Below the pieces are notes generated by a model. That model was not told the DNA's origin. It worked only from the letters and a program-made list of their open reading frames with translations, and ran no database searches. The position numbers and the translations under genes were made by a program. Source: Clostridium sp. (GTDB lineage Bacteria; Bacillota; Clostridia; Clostridiales; Clostridiaceae). From it: a DNA stretch of 64,000 bases. Below, one piece after another: positions 52,541 through 62,322 of the stretch (positions are counted from its first letter, which is position 1; every line of letters starts with the position of its first letter). Location: positions 682,001 to 746,000 of the forward strand of contig NZ_JAKVOI010000001.1 of the NCBI RefSeq assembly GCF_022482905.1. The letters are read 5' to 3'.

Positions 52541-53329
52541 TTAAATTCCAAGCAGCTTAGCTATATTCTCTCCCAATACTGCATCTGCAATAAATTTGGA
52601 TTCAGCAGTTTTAAGTATGGCTTCTATGGAAAGTTCAAGGTCACCAAAAGGTCTGTCTACTCCAAAGATACATTTTTCAGGGATTTCATTGATTACAGTT
52701 TTCAGTACGAATGTAGAATAGTATGCAGAAGTATCAAGAAATAAATTGGAAGTTTCTTTTACAATATCCATTGTCTCAAGCCAGTTAACTCCTCCCAGAT
52801 GTCCTAGAATAACAGGTACCGAAGGATAGTTGTGTGCAAATATAGATATGGATTTAATATCTTCAAGTGTAGTCGGGAAAAAGGCATGTATCCAAATAGG
52901 AAGGTTATTGAATTCACTTGATACTTTGAATATATTTTTTAAAAGATGAGACTGTCCGCTTCCCAAAGTAAATTCTCCAATACCAGCTAAATGATTCTTG
53001 AAAATAGTATTATTTACATATTCAGTTGTATCTTTTAAATTTAAAACTGGAGGTACGGCACCAAATCCAACATAACGATCTGGGTATTTTTTTATAGCAT
53101 TTACTAATTCATGGACTGATTTTTTGCGTACTTCAGTCATATTTCCTTTCCTGCCAGCTAATAAGTCATTTAGATATTGCATTGAATCTTTCACCTGTAT
53201 TGCATTTTTAGCTAATTCAGGATGAAAAGATGTAGAAAATAGCACTGTTTTATCGACTCCTGCCTTATTCATGGTTTCTATATGATTTTGGATAGGTAGA
53301 GTAAGATGAGAATGTCCGTCAATAATCAT
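52541..53329 (-). CDS. Amidohydrolase-2 family metal-dependent hydrolase
   Basis: 262 residues. DGHSHLTLPI gives the His-x-His metal site; PIWIHAFFPT, VILGHLGGVNW and the closing DRPFGDLELSIEAI carry the later metal and acid residues of the TIM barrel. The family includes decarboxylases and lactonases. It is divergent from an HxlR gene remnant at 53439; a 38-bp remnant of the same gene lies next to an intact HxlR gene at 42958. Confidence 0.85.
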   Translation of the reverse strand: MIIDGHSHLTLPIQNHIETMNKAGVDKTVLFSTSFHPELAKNAIQVKDSMQYLNDLLAGRKGNMTEVRKKSVHELVNAIKKYPDRYVGFGAVPPVLNLKDTTEYVNNTIFKNHLAGIGEFTLGSGQSHLLKNIFKVSSEFNNLPIWIHAFFPTTLEDIKSISIFAHNYPSVPVILGHLGGVNWLETMDIVKETSNLFLDTSAYYSTFVLKTVINEIPEKCIFGVDRPFGDLELSIEAILKTAESKFIADAVLGENIAKLLGI

Positions 53330-53438
53330 AAAATCTCATTCCTTTCTTAAATTGAAGTTATCTTAATTATAGCTAATGTAAATATAATTAATAGTATGCA
53401 CTTTTTTGTAATATACTATGGCAAAGGAAAGTAATAGT

Positions 53439-53524
53439 ATGCCGCAGAAATTATGTTATTTAGGAAACAATACTCACAAATTCCACCTAAAGTAGAATGT
53501 TCACTTAGCAAAAAGGGAGAAATC
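53439..53524 (+). pseudogene. HxlR regulator, internally deleted copy
   Basis: The first 24 bases and the last 50 or so match the intact gene at 43049, but 187 bp between two GGAAACAA direct repeats (43073 and 43260 in the intact copy) are missing, leaving a single GGAAACAA at 53463. The match ends at 53524, seven bases before the tetR stop. Confidence 0.85.
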
Positions 53525-53531
53525 TCGACCT

Positions 53532-54110
53532 TCAATATTTTTGTAATGCATCCAAAAGATACTTCAGATACTTATGTGCCTTAGTCTTAGAACATACACT
53601 TCCTCGAAAAAAGCTCCATTCTAAAATGAGAAATACGGTATTGCTGTAATGATCTGCAATAATCTCATAGGGAATTTCATAGTGATCCTTGCACGAAGAC
53701 TGCCGAAAAATTTCCCGCATTTTGGTACTCAGATATCCACGGAAATGATTCAGCAAGAAACTTTCCGTGGAATTGAATTTCAGAATGCATTGGATATTTT
53801 TCAGATAAGTAGATGCAAAATCATATGCACGGTTGAAAATGATATATAGACATTCCTTAGGATCAAGCTCTGCATATTGCTCAAGATGGATCTGCCTGCC
53901 GATGGTGTACCAGCAATAATTCAGTAAATCATATTTATCATCAAAATAGTTGTAAAACGTAGCGCGGGGATAATTGCTTTTCTCACAAAGCTCGTTTACC
54001 GTGATCTCCTCAAAAGGTTTTGCCGTGAGCAGTTCAAACATCTTATCTGAAAATGCACTTAATGTCCTTTCTGCTCCTTTAGTTGATTTTTTTGTAATAT
54101 CATATTTCAT
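53532..54110 (-). CDS. TetR-family regulator
   Basis: 192 residues. ITVNELCEKSNYPRATFYNY is the helix-turn-helix, with FYNYFDDKYDLLNYC completing it. The ligand domain is of the TetR C-terminal clostridial type. A near-perfect palindrome lies 28 bp upstream. Divergently placed to the EFR1/MMPL/GLUG genes, which it probably represses. Confidence 0.88.
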   Translation of the reverse strand: MKYDITKKSTKGAERTLSAFSDKMFELLTAKPFEEITVNELCEKSNYPRATFYNYFDDKYDLLNYCWYTIGRQIHLEQYAELDPKECLYIIFNRAYDFASTYLKNIQCILKFNSTESFLLNHFRGYLSTKMREIFRQSSCKDHYEIPYEIIADHYSNTVFLILEWSFFRGSVCSKTKAHKYLKYLLDALQKY

Positions 54111-54137
54111 AAATATATCCCCTTTGCAGATTCATAA

Positions 54138-54159
54138 TTTTGTCTAAATTTAAACAAAA
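54138..54159. promoter_or_regulatory. Candidate TetR operator
   Basis: TTTTGTCTAAATTTAAACAAAA, palindromic except one base pair, 28 bp upstream of tetR. The 420-bp gap 54111-54531 also contains a tiny frame at 54435 (12 codons, MSIVVITALPM) with an AGGAG site, possibly a remnant or leader; nothing else is identifiable. Confidence 0.65.
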
Positions 54160-54531
54160 ACTATTATCTGATTCTTGTTATCTTTTGTAAATTAGTTTAT
54201 CATAAAGTACAAAAAGTTTGCAACTGACTAAAATTTTTCACATGAAAATTATTTATAATTGCACCAATTTTCCATCTGTCCCGATCTGATACAAAATTTC
54301 ACGTCGATGACAAATGCATGGCTGTTTGTCTATATCCAATATTCGGATGGAGAATGACAGACTCGTCTGGTATTTAGGTACTGTGGGAAAATGAAGAAAT
54401 TAAAGTTATAAAGAACAGAAAGGAGTCACTACAGATGTCTATTGTAGTTATAACTGCTTTGCCAATGTGATTCGCCGCTGAATAGTCCTATAATTTTGGT
54501 GTTATATTAGAAAGATAAGGAGGATACAAGT

Positions 54532-55299
54532 ATGATCTTTTATTTTTCAGCAACAGGAAACAGCAAATATGTAGCTTTAAAAATCGTAGCAGGGACAGAG
54601 GAAGAAATCATTGACATTGCAGATTGTGTTAAAAATTGGAGGTTCACATTTGCGATAAGGGATAAAGAAAAAATTGGATTTGTTACACCAACCTATTTTT
54701 GGGGAGTACCTTCCATTGTATATGAGTTTCTTGAAAAATTGAAACTATGGATTCCGGATTCATACGAACCTTATATTTATCATGTGGCGACATTTGGAAC
54801 CACAACTGGGCAGGTGGGACGTATGGTCAATGAGCTTCTAAAAAAAAGAGGCTTGTACTTAAACAGCAGGTTTAGTGTGCGGATGCCTGATACATGGACT
54901 CCGGTCTTTGATCTTACCGATAAAAAGAAAATAGAGAAAATCAATCACGAGGCCGAGAAGCAGATTGAGGAAGTGGTCGGGAAGATCAAGCGGGAGATTG
55001 ACGGAGATTTCAGTCACCGAAAGATGCCTATGCTAGCGGTCAAATTATTATATCCCCAGTATGAAAAAAAGCGGCAGACAAAGTATTTTACAGTGGATGA
55101 TAGTTGTATCAGCTGCGAGCTCTGTGCTAAAAAATGTCCGATTGCGGCTATTGAGATACAGAATGGCAGGCCGGTATGGGTTAAGGAAAAGTGCACATTA
55201 TGTCTTGGGTGTCTGCATCGCTGCCCGAAGTTTTCAATTCAATATGGAAATAAAACTAAAAATCACGGCCAGTATGTCAATCCAAATGTAACAATATAA
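54532..55299 (+). CDS. EFR1-family flavodoxin-ferredoxin protein
   Basis: 255 residues. FYFSATGNSKYVALKI is the flavodoxin phosphate loop, TPTYFWGVPSIVYEFLEKL the second FMN contact, and CISCELCAKKCP plus CTLCLGCLHRCP are two [4Fe-4S] sites. EFR1 proteins are anaerobe electron carriers. AAGGAGG precedes the ATG. It is the first gene of the MMPL/GLUG locus, though an energetic link to the exporter is not demonstrated. Confidence 0.9.
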   Translation: MIFYFSATGNSKYVALKIVAGTEEEIIDIADCVKNWRFTFAIRDKEKIGFVTPTYFWGVPSIVYEFLEKLKLWIPDSYEPYIYHVATFGTTTGQVGRMVNELLKKRGLYLNSRFSVRMPDTWTPVFDLTDKKKIEKINHEAEKQIEEVVGKIKREIDGDFSHRKMPMLAVKLLYPQYEKKRQTKYFTVDDSCISCELCAKKCPIAAIEIQNGRPVWVKEKCTLCLGCLHRCPKFSIQYGNKTKNHGQYVNPNVTI

Positions 55300-55387
55300 A
55301 ATTCTTCCCCATGATTTGATGGCTTCGTTTGCAAAAGGGTAAATTAACTGTCACAAAAAGATCAGAACATGGAGGTTCATATTATAA

Positions 55388-57856
55388 ATGGAAAATAAAT
55401 CACAAGATAATAATATTATGAAGAAAATTTCAACATTTATTGTGGATAAACGGCATGGATTTTTTCTGATGTTTATCGTTGCCATAATCTATTGCATTGT
55501 TTCGATTCCAAAAGTCTCGATTAACAATGATATTACCAGCTACCTGCCGGCTGATTCTGAAACACGCCTTGGCCTGAACGTAATGAACAAAGAATTTACT
55601 ACATTTGGTACAGCCAGTGTAATGGTATCTAATATCAGCTACGATCAGGCAGAAGAACTCAGTAAAAAAATAAAGGAAACAGAAGGGGTTTCTTCTGTTG
55701 ATTTCGATAACAGCAGCAAGCATTTCAAATCGGCATCTGCCCTGTTTGACATTACATTTGACGGACAGGAAAAGGATAAAATAAGCATTGATGCCATGTC
55801 CAATATCAGAAAAATGCTTTCAGGATATGATTTTTACGTATCAAGTACTGTGGGGGCAGATAGTGCGAAGGACCTGGCAAAAGAAATGACCTCTGTCCTC
55901 ATAATTACGGTTATAATTGTTTTGGGAGTTTTGCTGTTTACCTCCAAGACATATATGGAAATTCCTGTTCTATTAATTGTATTCGCTGTTGCAGCTGTTC
56001 TGAATATGGGGACCAATTATTTATTGGGCACAATATCTTTCATTACAAATTCCATAGCTATTGTGCTGCAATTGGCCCTTGCTATTGACTATGCTGTTGT
56101 TCTATGCCACCGTTATACCGAAGAAAGAGAAACAAAAGAACCAAGGGAGGCCACTATTACAGCATTGAGCAAGGGTGCTATAGAAATTGGCTCCAGCAGT
56201 CTTACCGCTATCGTAAGTTTGGCTGCTCTAATGTTTATGCGATTTCGACTGGGTTATGATATGGGAATTGTCATGATCAAGGCCATTGTATGCAGTCTTA
56301 TGAGCGTTCTTCTTTTAATGCCTGGATTACTCATGCTTTTTCATAAAGGAATTGACAAAACCGGCCACCGGACATTTGTACCTACAATAGGTTTTATTGG
56401 AAAGCTGGCTAACACGACAAAGTATATCGTGCCTTTGTTATTCATACCTCTTCTGATTGTAACTTTTTATCTGAGCCGTCAAACTGAATTTGCCTTTGGT
56501 CAGAAGGACATCCCGACAATTAGACAAAGTGAAACACAGATTGCCGATCGGAAAATAAAAGAAACTTTCGGGCAGCCGAATATTCTGGCAGTGGTTGTTC
56601 CTTCCGGGGATTATGAAAAAGAAGGGGAGCTGCTTACTGCTCTGAGCAAAATAAAACATGTCACAGCAGTCACTGGTCTTGGAAATATAAAAGTAGACGA
56701 TTATGTGCTGACAGATAAGATGACTCCGAGAATGTTTGCCGAACTTACAAATATGGACATTAATGACACAAGACTGCTTTATGCAGCCTATAGCCTCGAG
56801 CATGAAGAATATGGGTATCTGGTAAACGAGTTTAATAATCGGAGTGTAACACTTTATGAAATTTTCATGTATGCATATCAAAAGGTTCAGGAAGGCTATG
56901 TGACACTGCCTTCCGATACAGGAGAAAATTTAGATGAAATCCATAAGCAGCTTGTAATGGCGACAAAACAACTGCAGGGTAAAAATTATTCTCGAATGGT
57001 TATTAAACTGGATCTGCCGGAAGACAGTGAGGAAACCTTTGAGTATCTGCCGACCATACGGAAGGTGGTATCGGAATTTTACAAGGAAAATACTTTCCTT
57101 GTAGGAGAGTCAATTAATAATCATGATCTGGCAACCTCATTTGAAATTGACGATATAGTTATATCTGTATTGACTTTATTGTTTGTTGTATTTGTTTTGC
57201 TGTTCACATTCAAGTCTGCAGGATTACCCATACTTTTGGTCACTACGATTCAGGGAAGCATTTGGATTAATTTTGCGATTCAGGCATTATCCCATAATCG
57301 TGTTCATTTTATAAGTTATCTGATTGTTTCAGCGATTCAGATGGGGGCCACCATCAACTATGCTATTTTTATAACAAACAGATATCTTGTGGCAAAGAAA
57401 CATATGTCTATTTCGGAAGCAATCGGCGAGGCAGTCAATGGAGCCTTTCCAACGATTATGACGTCGGGTTCTATCCTCTCGTCAACTGGAATTCTGATAG
57501 GCCTCCTCAGCTCGGACCCTGTCATCTCTGCCATAGGCAGCTGTCTTGGGAGGGGAACAATCATTTCCATTTTTCTTGTTTTATTTGTTCTGCCTCAGAT
57601 ACTGCTCCTCGGTGATATTATTATCGAAAAAACAAGATTCACACTACAAGCGGACACTTATCAAAAAGTCCAAAGCGGCAATGTACGTCTGAACGGGCAT
57701 ATTAGAGGCTATGTTTCGGGTATGATAAATGCCAACATCAAGGGAGACTTGAAAGGAAAAATTGATGCGGTGATTGACAGCCAAAATACATCAGTAGAAC
57801 GTATTGATGAAACCGAAAGTACAGCACAGGAGGAGAAAAATCAGGATGAAACTTAA
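55388..57856 (+). CDS. MMPL/RND-superfamily exporter
   Basis: 822 residues. Two repeats, each with one helix, an outer domain and five helices: the first membrane block lies around residues 170-330 (LALAIDYAVVLCHRYTEERE is the proton-relay helix), the second around 590-750 (QMGATINYAIFITNRYLVAK). The cytoplasmic tail carries short repeats (GHIRGYVSGM, then INANIKGDLKGKIDA). It overlaps the start of the surface-protein gene by 11 bases. Family members export lipids or small compounds using the proton gradient. Confidence 0.88.
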   Translation: MENKSQDNNIMKKISTFIVDKRHGFFLMFIVAIIYCIVSIPKVSINNDITSYLPADSETRLGLNVMNKEFTTFGTASVMVSNISYDQAEELSKKIKETEGVSSVDFDNSSKHFKSASALFDITFDGQEKDKISIDAMSNIRKMLSGYDFYVSSTVGADSAKDLAKEMTSVLIITVIIVLGVLLFTSKTYMEIPVLLIVFAVAAVLNMGTNYLLGTISFITNSIAIVLQLALAIDYAVVLCHRYTEERETKEPREATITALSKGAIEIGSSSLTAIVSLAALMFMRFRLGYDMGIVMIKAIVCSLMSVLLLMPGLLMLFHKGIDKTGHRTFVPTIGFIGKLANTTKYIVPLLFIPLLIVTFYLSRQTEFAFGQKDIPTIRQSETQIADRKIKETFGQPNILAVVVPSGDYEKEGELLTALSKIKHVTAVTGLGNIKVDDYVLTDKMTPRMFAELTNMDINDTRLLYAAYSLEHEEYGYLVNEFNNRSVTLYEIFMYAYQKVQEGYVTLPSDTGENLDEIHKQLVMATKQLQGKNYSRMVIKLDLPEDSEETFEYLPTIRKVVSEFYKENTFLVGESINNHDLATSFEIDDIVISVLTLLFVVFVLLFTFKSAGLPILLVTTIQGSIWINFAIQALSHNRVHFISYLIVSAIQMGATINYAIFITNRYLVAKKHMSISEAIGEAVNGAFPTIMTSGSILSSTGILIGLLSSDPVISAIGSCLGRGTIISIFLVLFVLPQILLLGDIIIEKTRFTLQADTYQKVQSGNVRLNGHIRGYVSGMINANIKGDLKGKIDAVIDSQNTSVERIDETESTAQEEKNQDET

Positions 57857-60800
57857 AAAGAGAATTGCAGTTTTATTGATAATTATTGCAGTATTTATTA
57901 ATATTGCCGGTATTCCTGCAATGGCGGCACAGGATGAAAAAACTATTTATATAAATTCCGTAGAGGATCTTGTCAAACTCAGCAATGACTGTTCTTTGGA
58001 TACATATTCGCAGGGAAAAACGGTATATCTGAAGCATGATCTGGATGTTTCCAATAGTAAATTTGCCGCCATTCCGACGTTTGGAGGAACTTTCAATGGT
58101 GGCGGGCATACAATCAGCGGATTGAAGATTACAAAAGCAGGTTCTGTACAGGGGTTATTCAGATATATACAGAACAGCGGCAAAGTTATTAATTTAAATG
58201 TATCGGGAACTATCCAGCCATCTGGAAGCAAGCAGGAATTGGGAGGAATTGCCGGAATCAATTATGGAGAAATACTGAAGTGCTCTTTTTCAGGATCTAT
58301 TGTAGGGAGTAAGTCTGTTGGAGGCATTGTAGGTGTAAATGAAACTACAGGCTCAATCAAAGGCTGCAGCTCCTCTGCTTCGATTACGGCTGACCGTTGG
58401 GCGGGAGGCATTACAGGTAAGAATTTGGGTTCTGTTTTTTATTCCGCCAATAAAGGCAAAGTTAATGCAGTCTATACGCAAAAGCGCACTCCCAATACGA
58501 CTGTCGATTCTAAAAACAGTAATTCTGATATTCTTCCAAAGTTTGGTGTGGGAACCGATGCTTCAAAAAATCAAACATCGGAAACCGATACAGGAGATTT
58601 GCTGAATGAGCCGGGAAGTTATATGGATGCCGGTGGGATTGCTGGGCATTCTTCCGGAATAATACAGTATTGTAAAAACTCAGGGAAAATAGGCTATCCA
58701 CATGTAGGCTATAATGTAGGTGGTATTGCGGGCAGACAAAATGGTTATCTTACAAACAGCAGCAACCAGGGAGAAATTCAGGGCCGTAAAAATATAGGCG
58801 GTATCGTGGGGCAGATGGAGCCTAACCTTTCTCTTCAATATTCAGAGGATACCTTTCAAAAAATAGGAAGCCACCTTCAGAAGATGTCAGGTCTGTTTGA
58901 CAACCTGCTGGATGATGTACACGGCAGCTCGAATTCCATATCAAATCAGATTACTGACACTATGAGAGCGGTTGACAGTGCTTTGACGACAACAAACACC
59001 CTGGCCCATCAGACAACCGACTTGATTTCGGAAGGTAGTGAGTCCATCAATAACTCAAGCGAGAGAATAACAAACTCCCTGGCAAAATCAGAGCAGGTTT
59101 TCGAACAACTGGAAAGCGCAGCAGACAACATGTCGGCTGCTGCCAAAAACGCTGCAGATGGATTTGATAGTTTTAAGGGAGGCAGTTCCAAGGCAGCTGA
59201 GGCAATGGATGATTTATCAGATGCTTTCGATAAATTCGGAGATGGTTCAGATAAGCTTCAGGATGCTTCGGATAAAGTTGTTGAAGCTCTTGATAAACTG
59301 ATAGCAGCACCAGACGAGGACGAAAGAAAAGCTGCCCTGGAAAATCTGCAAAATGCTCTGGCTAGTGCCCAGTCTGCTGCTGAAGATATGAATTCCGCTC
59401 TTCAGAATGCAGTGACTGCTCTACAAAAAATACGCGAAGAAGATCCTGAAGCTTATGATGAACTCAATCAGGCGCTTGCCGATTTGTCTTCCGGTACTAC
59501 GAAGCTCATTACAGCTTTTTCACAGATTAGTGCCGATTTGTCCGCTGTTATTGGCAATTCATTACCCTCAATCGATCTTGATGGTTTTGCAAGTAGAATG
59601 GCTTCTGCTTTGGAATCTTTTAATGAAGCGGTTGATAATGTGACCGAAGGTTTCGATAAAATTAGTGGTGCTTTTAATGAAATGTATAAGGCAAGTAATG
59701 ATCTTGGTGAAGGTCTTGGATCTTTTAAGGACGCATCAAACAACCTGTCTTCCGCACTTGCCGATTTGAGTGATGCCTCTGCAAAAATGGAGCAAATTAT
59801 TTCAGAATTGACAGAAGAGCCGATTATTCAGCTTCCAGTTCCTGATGAATCCTATTCTGATCATCTGGATCAGCTTTATGAATCCCTTTCTGAAATAACC
59901 TCCGGCATTGAAACAATAAACAACCTTGCGGCAGATGCTGGCACTGCGGTAACAAATGATCTAAAAGCGATTACTGCGGAGATGAATAATATTGGTGAAG
60001 AATTAGCCAGCTCCAATGAACAAAAGGAGGATGCCAACCTTTTTCAAGACATTTCGGATAAAGAACTGGCCGATGCTAAGGAAGGAAAGGTTGCCTTCTC
60101 TGAAAACACCGGTGTTGTGAGCGGAGATGTTTCTGCAGGTGGGATAGCGGGTTCCATGTCAATATTTTATGAATTTGACCGGGAGAATGATGTTCTCAAT
60201 CCTCAAACTACTGGAACAAAATCACTGAATTTCGCATACAAAACAAGAGCTGTCATTTATCAATCCTATAACAGAGGAGAGATTACTACAAAAAAGAACT
60301 GCGCCGGCGGAATTGCAGGAGAAGCAGATTTAGGAACGGTATATGGCTGCCAGAATTATGGTAATATTAAAAGCACCGATGGAAATTATGCAGGAGGCAT
60401 TTCTGGCAGTTCCCTGTCCACAATTCGCCTTAGCTATGCTCTCACGGAGATTTCCGGAAAAAGCTATGTTGGAGGCATTGCAGGTTCGGGAGAAAATATT
60501 GATAACTGTTATGCTTTCGTTAGAATAAACAGTGATGGAGAGCACACGGGATCTATTGCAGGAGCTGGTGACGGGAACATTACTGATAACTATTTTGTTG
60601 AAAATCAGTGGAATGGGGTTGACGGAATAAGCTATAGTGGAAAAGCGGTTCCTCAGGAATATAATAATTTTATCATGGCAGAAGACATGCCGACTGAATT
60701 TAAAAATCTAAAACTCCGCTTTCTGGTGGACGGCAAGGAAATAGCCGTAATTCCATTCCATTATGGGGAGTCTATCTCCACCAAGATGCTGCCTGAAATC

Positions 60801-61397
60801 AAACTAAAATCCGGGTATTCTGCGAAATGGCCTGATTATGATTACAGCAATTTGACTTTTAATGAGACATTTGAAGCAGAGTATGACCCTCTGGTTACTG
60901 CCATTGCCAGCAAGCGAACTCGAGGGAAACCTGCACGCCCAATTCTTATAGCGGAGTCCTCTTTCGAGAAGGGCGCAGTCATTACCCTGTCTAAAGCAGA
61001 AACGAAAAGCAAAATGATTTCAGTAAATGATCAGAGTATCCTGGAGTCTTGGAAGGTGGCGGTCAACGGCCTACACGTAAGTGCAACAAAAATCAAATTT
61101 CGATACCTTGCACCCAAAACAAGTGGTAAAATTCATATTTTGGTCAAAAAGGGTTCTGGTTGGGAAGAAGAAGCTTATAAAGCGGATGGCAGCTATCTAG
61201 TTTTTATGATGGAGCCACAGAGCGTGTTTGCTGTTACGATGCAGCCCAATATTTTTCTGGAATATCTGGCTGCCTGGATAGCTTTAGCTAGTTTGTTCAT
61301 CATTATTACGATACTGTTCCTGTTGTATCGCAGAGGAAAATTGATTCAGATAAAGGCCTATTTTAAGAAACTAATAAAAAAAATGGGAAATAGATAA
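57846..61397 (+). CDS. Giant GLUG-repeat surface protein with inserted coiled-coil and C-terminal anchor helix
   Basis: 1183 residues from ATG 57846 (CAGGAGGAG upstream). A signal peptide (RIAVLLIIIAVFINIAGIPA, cut near AMAAQ) precedes GLUG beta-solenoid repeats (GGIAGINYGEI, GGIVGVNETTG, GGIAGRQNGYL; about residues 120-330). A heptad-like helical region rich in Asp, Ser and Ala fills about 331-745, and GLUG repeats resume (GGIAGEADLGT, GGISGSSLST, GGIAGSGEN) to about 930. A last membrane helix (LAAWIALASLFIIITILFLL) and basic tail end the protein. Co-translation with the MMPL gene suggests an exported partner or adaptor of that pump. Confidence 0.87.
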   Translation: MKLKKRIAVLLIIIAVFINIAGIPAMAAQDEKTIYINSVEDLVKLSNDCSLDTYSQGKTVYLKHDLDVSNSKFAAIPTFGGTFNGGGHTISGLKITKAGSVQGLFRYIQNSGKVINLNVSGTIQPSGSKQELGGIAGINYGEILKCSFSGSIVGSKSVGGIVGVNETTGSIKGCSSSASITADRWAGGITGKNLGSVFYSANKGKVNAVYTQKRTPNTTVDSKNSNSDILPKFGVGTDASKNQTSETDTGDLLNEPGSYMDAGGIAGHSSGIIQYCKNSGKIGYPHVGYNVGGIAGRQNGYLTNSSNQGEIQGRKNIGGIVGQMEPNLSLQYSEDTFQKIGSHLQKMSGLFDNLLDDVHGSSNSISNQITDTMRAVDSALTTTNTLAHQTTDLISEGSESINNSSERITNSLAKSEQVFEQLESAADNMSAAAKNAADGFDSFKGGSSKAAEAMDDLSDAFDKFGDGSDKLQDASDKVVEALDKLIAAPDEDERKAALENLQNALASAQSAAEDMNSALQNAVTALQKIREEDPEAYDELNQALADLSSGTTKLITAFSQISADLSAVIGNSLPSIDLDGFASRMASALESFNEAVDNVTEGFDKISGAFNEMYKASNDLGEGLGSFKDASNNLSSALADLSDASAKMEQIISELTEEPIIQLPVPDESYSDHLDQLYESLSEITSGIETINNLAADAGTAVTNDLKAITAEMNNIGEELASSNEQKEDANLFQDISDKELADAKEGKVAFSENTGVVSGDVSAGGIAGSMSIFYEFDRENDVLNPQTTGTKSLNFAYKTRAVIYQSYNRGEITTKKNCAGGIAGEADLGTVYGCQNYGNIKSTDGNYAGGISGSSLSTIRLSYALTEISGKSYVGGIAGSGENIDNCYAFVRINSDGEHTGSIAGAGDGNITDNYFVENQWNGVDGISYSGKAVPQEYNNFIMAEDMPTEFKNLKLRFLVDGKEIAVIPFHYGESISTKMLPEIKLKSGYSAKWPDYDYSNLTFNETFEAEYDPLVTAIASKRTRGKPARPILIAESSFEKGAVITLSKAETKSKMISVNDQSILESWKVAVNGLHVSATKIKFRYLAPKTSGKIHILVKKGSGWEEEAYKADGSYLVFMMEPQSVFAVTMQPNIFLEYLAAWIALASLFIIITILFLLYRRGKLIQIKAYFKKLIKKMGNR

Positions 61398-61528
61398 AGT
61401 CATAGGAGTATTGAAGTATTTTTTATGGGTTGGGGAATAAGTTTAACTACAAAAAGAGTGTTGTAAAAATTATTGTTTATAAATTGAGAGCAAAGGATAC
61501 TGAGATTATTTATAGGTGGGTGAGAAAG

Positions 61529-62206
61529 ATGTATAAGATATTAATTGTAGAGGATGATCCTGAAATCAATAAAATGCTGCAAACTTTGTTGAGAAAAAAT
61601 AAATACACAGCGGAAGCTGCATTTTCTGGCACAGAGGCGCTTTTGTTATTGGGAAAAGAGTCTTTTGATTTGATTTTATTGGACTTGATGCTGCCCGGAT
61701 TGAGCGGGGAAGAGATTTTAACGAAAATTAACGAACAATTCCCAATTCCTATTATATGTGTATCTGCAAAAGATGATTTAGACACTAAACTTGGACTGAT
61801 TCGAGATGGGGCAGATGATTATATAACAAAACCCTTCAATAATGAGGAATTAATTGTGAGAATAGGCGCAGTATTGAGAAGAGTGAACAAGGATACAAAC
61901 ATAGATAAATCCAATATATTTCAATTCAAAGATATGATTTTGGACAGTGAAAATCATATCGTAACTGTCAAGGGCCAGCCCATTGAACTTACAATGAAAG
62001 AATATAGTATATTGCAATTGTTAATTAGTAATCCCAGGAAAGTATTTACCAAACAGAATATATTTGAAAGCGTCTGGTCTGAGGAATGTATTGTGGATGA
62101 AAGAGTAGTTACGGTACATGTCAGTAATTTGCGCAATAAATTAAAACATGGAGAAGTATACATAAAAACAGTTTGGGGAATAGGATATAAAATGCAGGAC
62201 AGTTAA
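61529..62206 (+). CDS. OmpR-type response regulator
   Basis: 225 residues. LIVEDDPEINKML, phospho-Asp in LILLDLMLPGLSG, YITKPFN, then a winged-helix domain ending TVWGIGYKM. ATG 61529 follows GGTGGGTGAG; earlier in-frame codons to 61430 lack a site. No kinase gene is adjacent inside the window; it may lie past the edge or be elsewhere. Probably controls the ABC transporter downstream. Confidence 0.88.
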   Translation: MYKILIVEDDPEINKMLQTLLRKNKYTAEAAFSGTEALLLLGKESFDLILLDLMLPGLSGEEILTKINEQFPIPIICVSAKDDLDTKLGLIRDGADDYITKPFNNEELIVRIGAVLRRVNKDTNIDKSNIFQFKDMILDSENHIVTVKGQPIELTMKEYSILQLLISNPRKVFTKQNIFESVWSEECIVDERVVTVHVSNLRNKLKHGEVYIKTVWGIGYKMQDS

Positions 62207-62322
62207 TTTATAAACTTTATACTTTCTTGATAAATTCTAAACCCTATTTTAATATCTTTTATTTATTATTTAAATGTAGGCTTAAATAATATTTTGATTA
62301 CAGAAAATAGGAGGCAAAATAT

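Noticed and set aside
42958-53524. Mobile element as cause of the amidohydrolase/HxlR duplication
   Set aside because: No transposase, integrase or terminal repeats are visible; short direct repeats explain at least one deletion.
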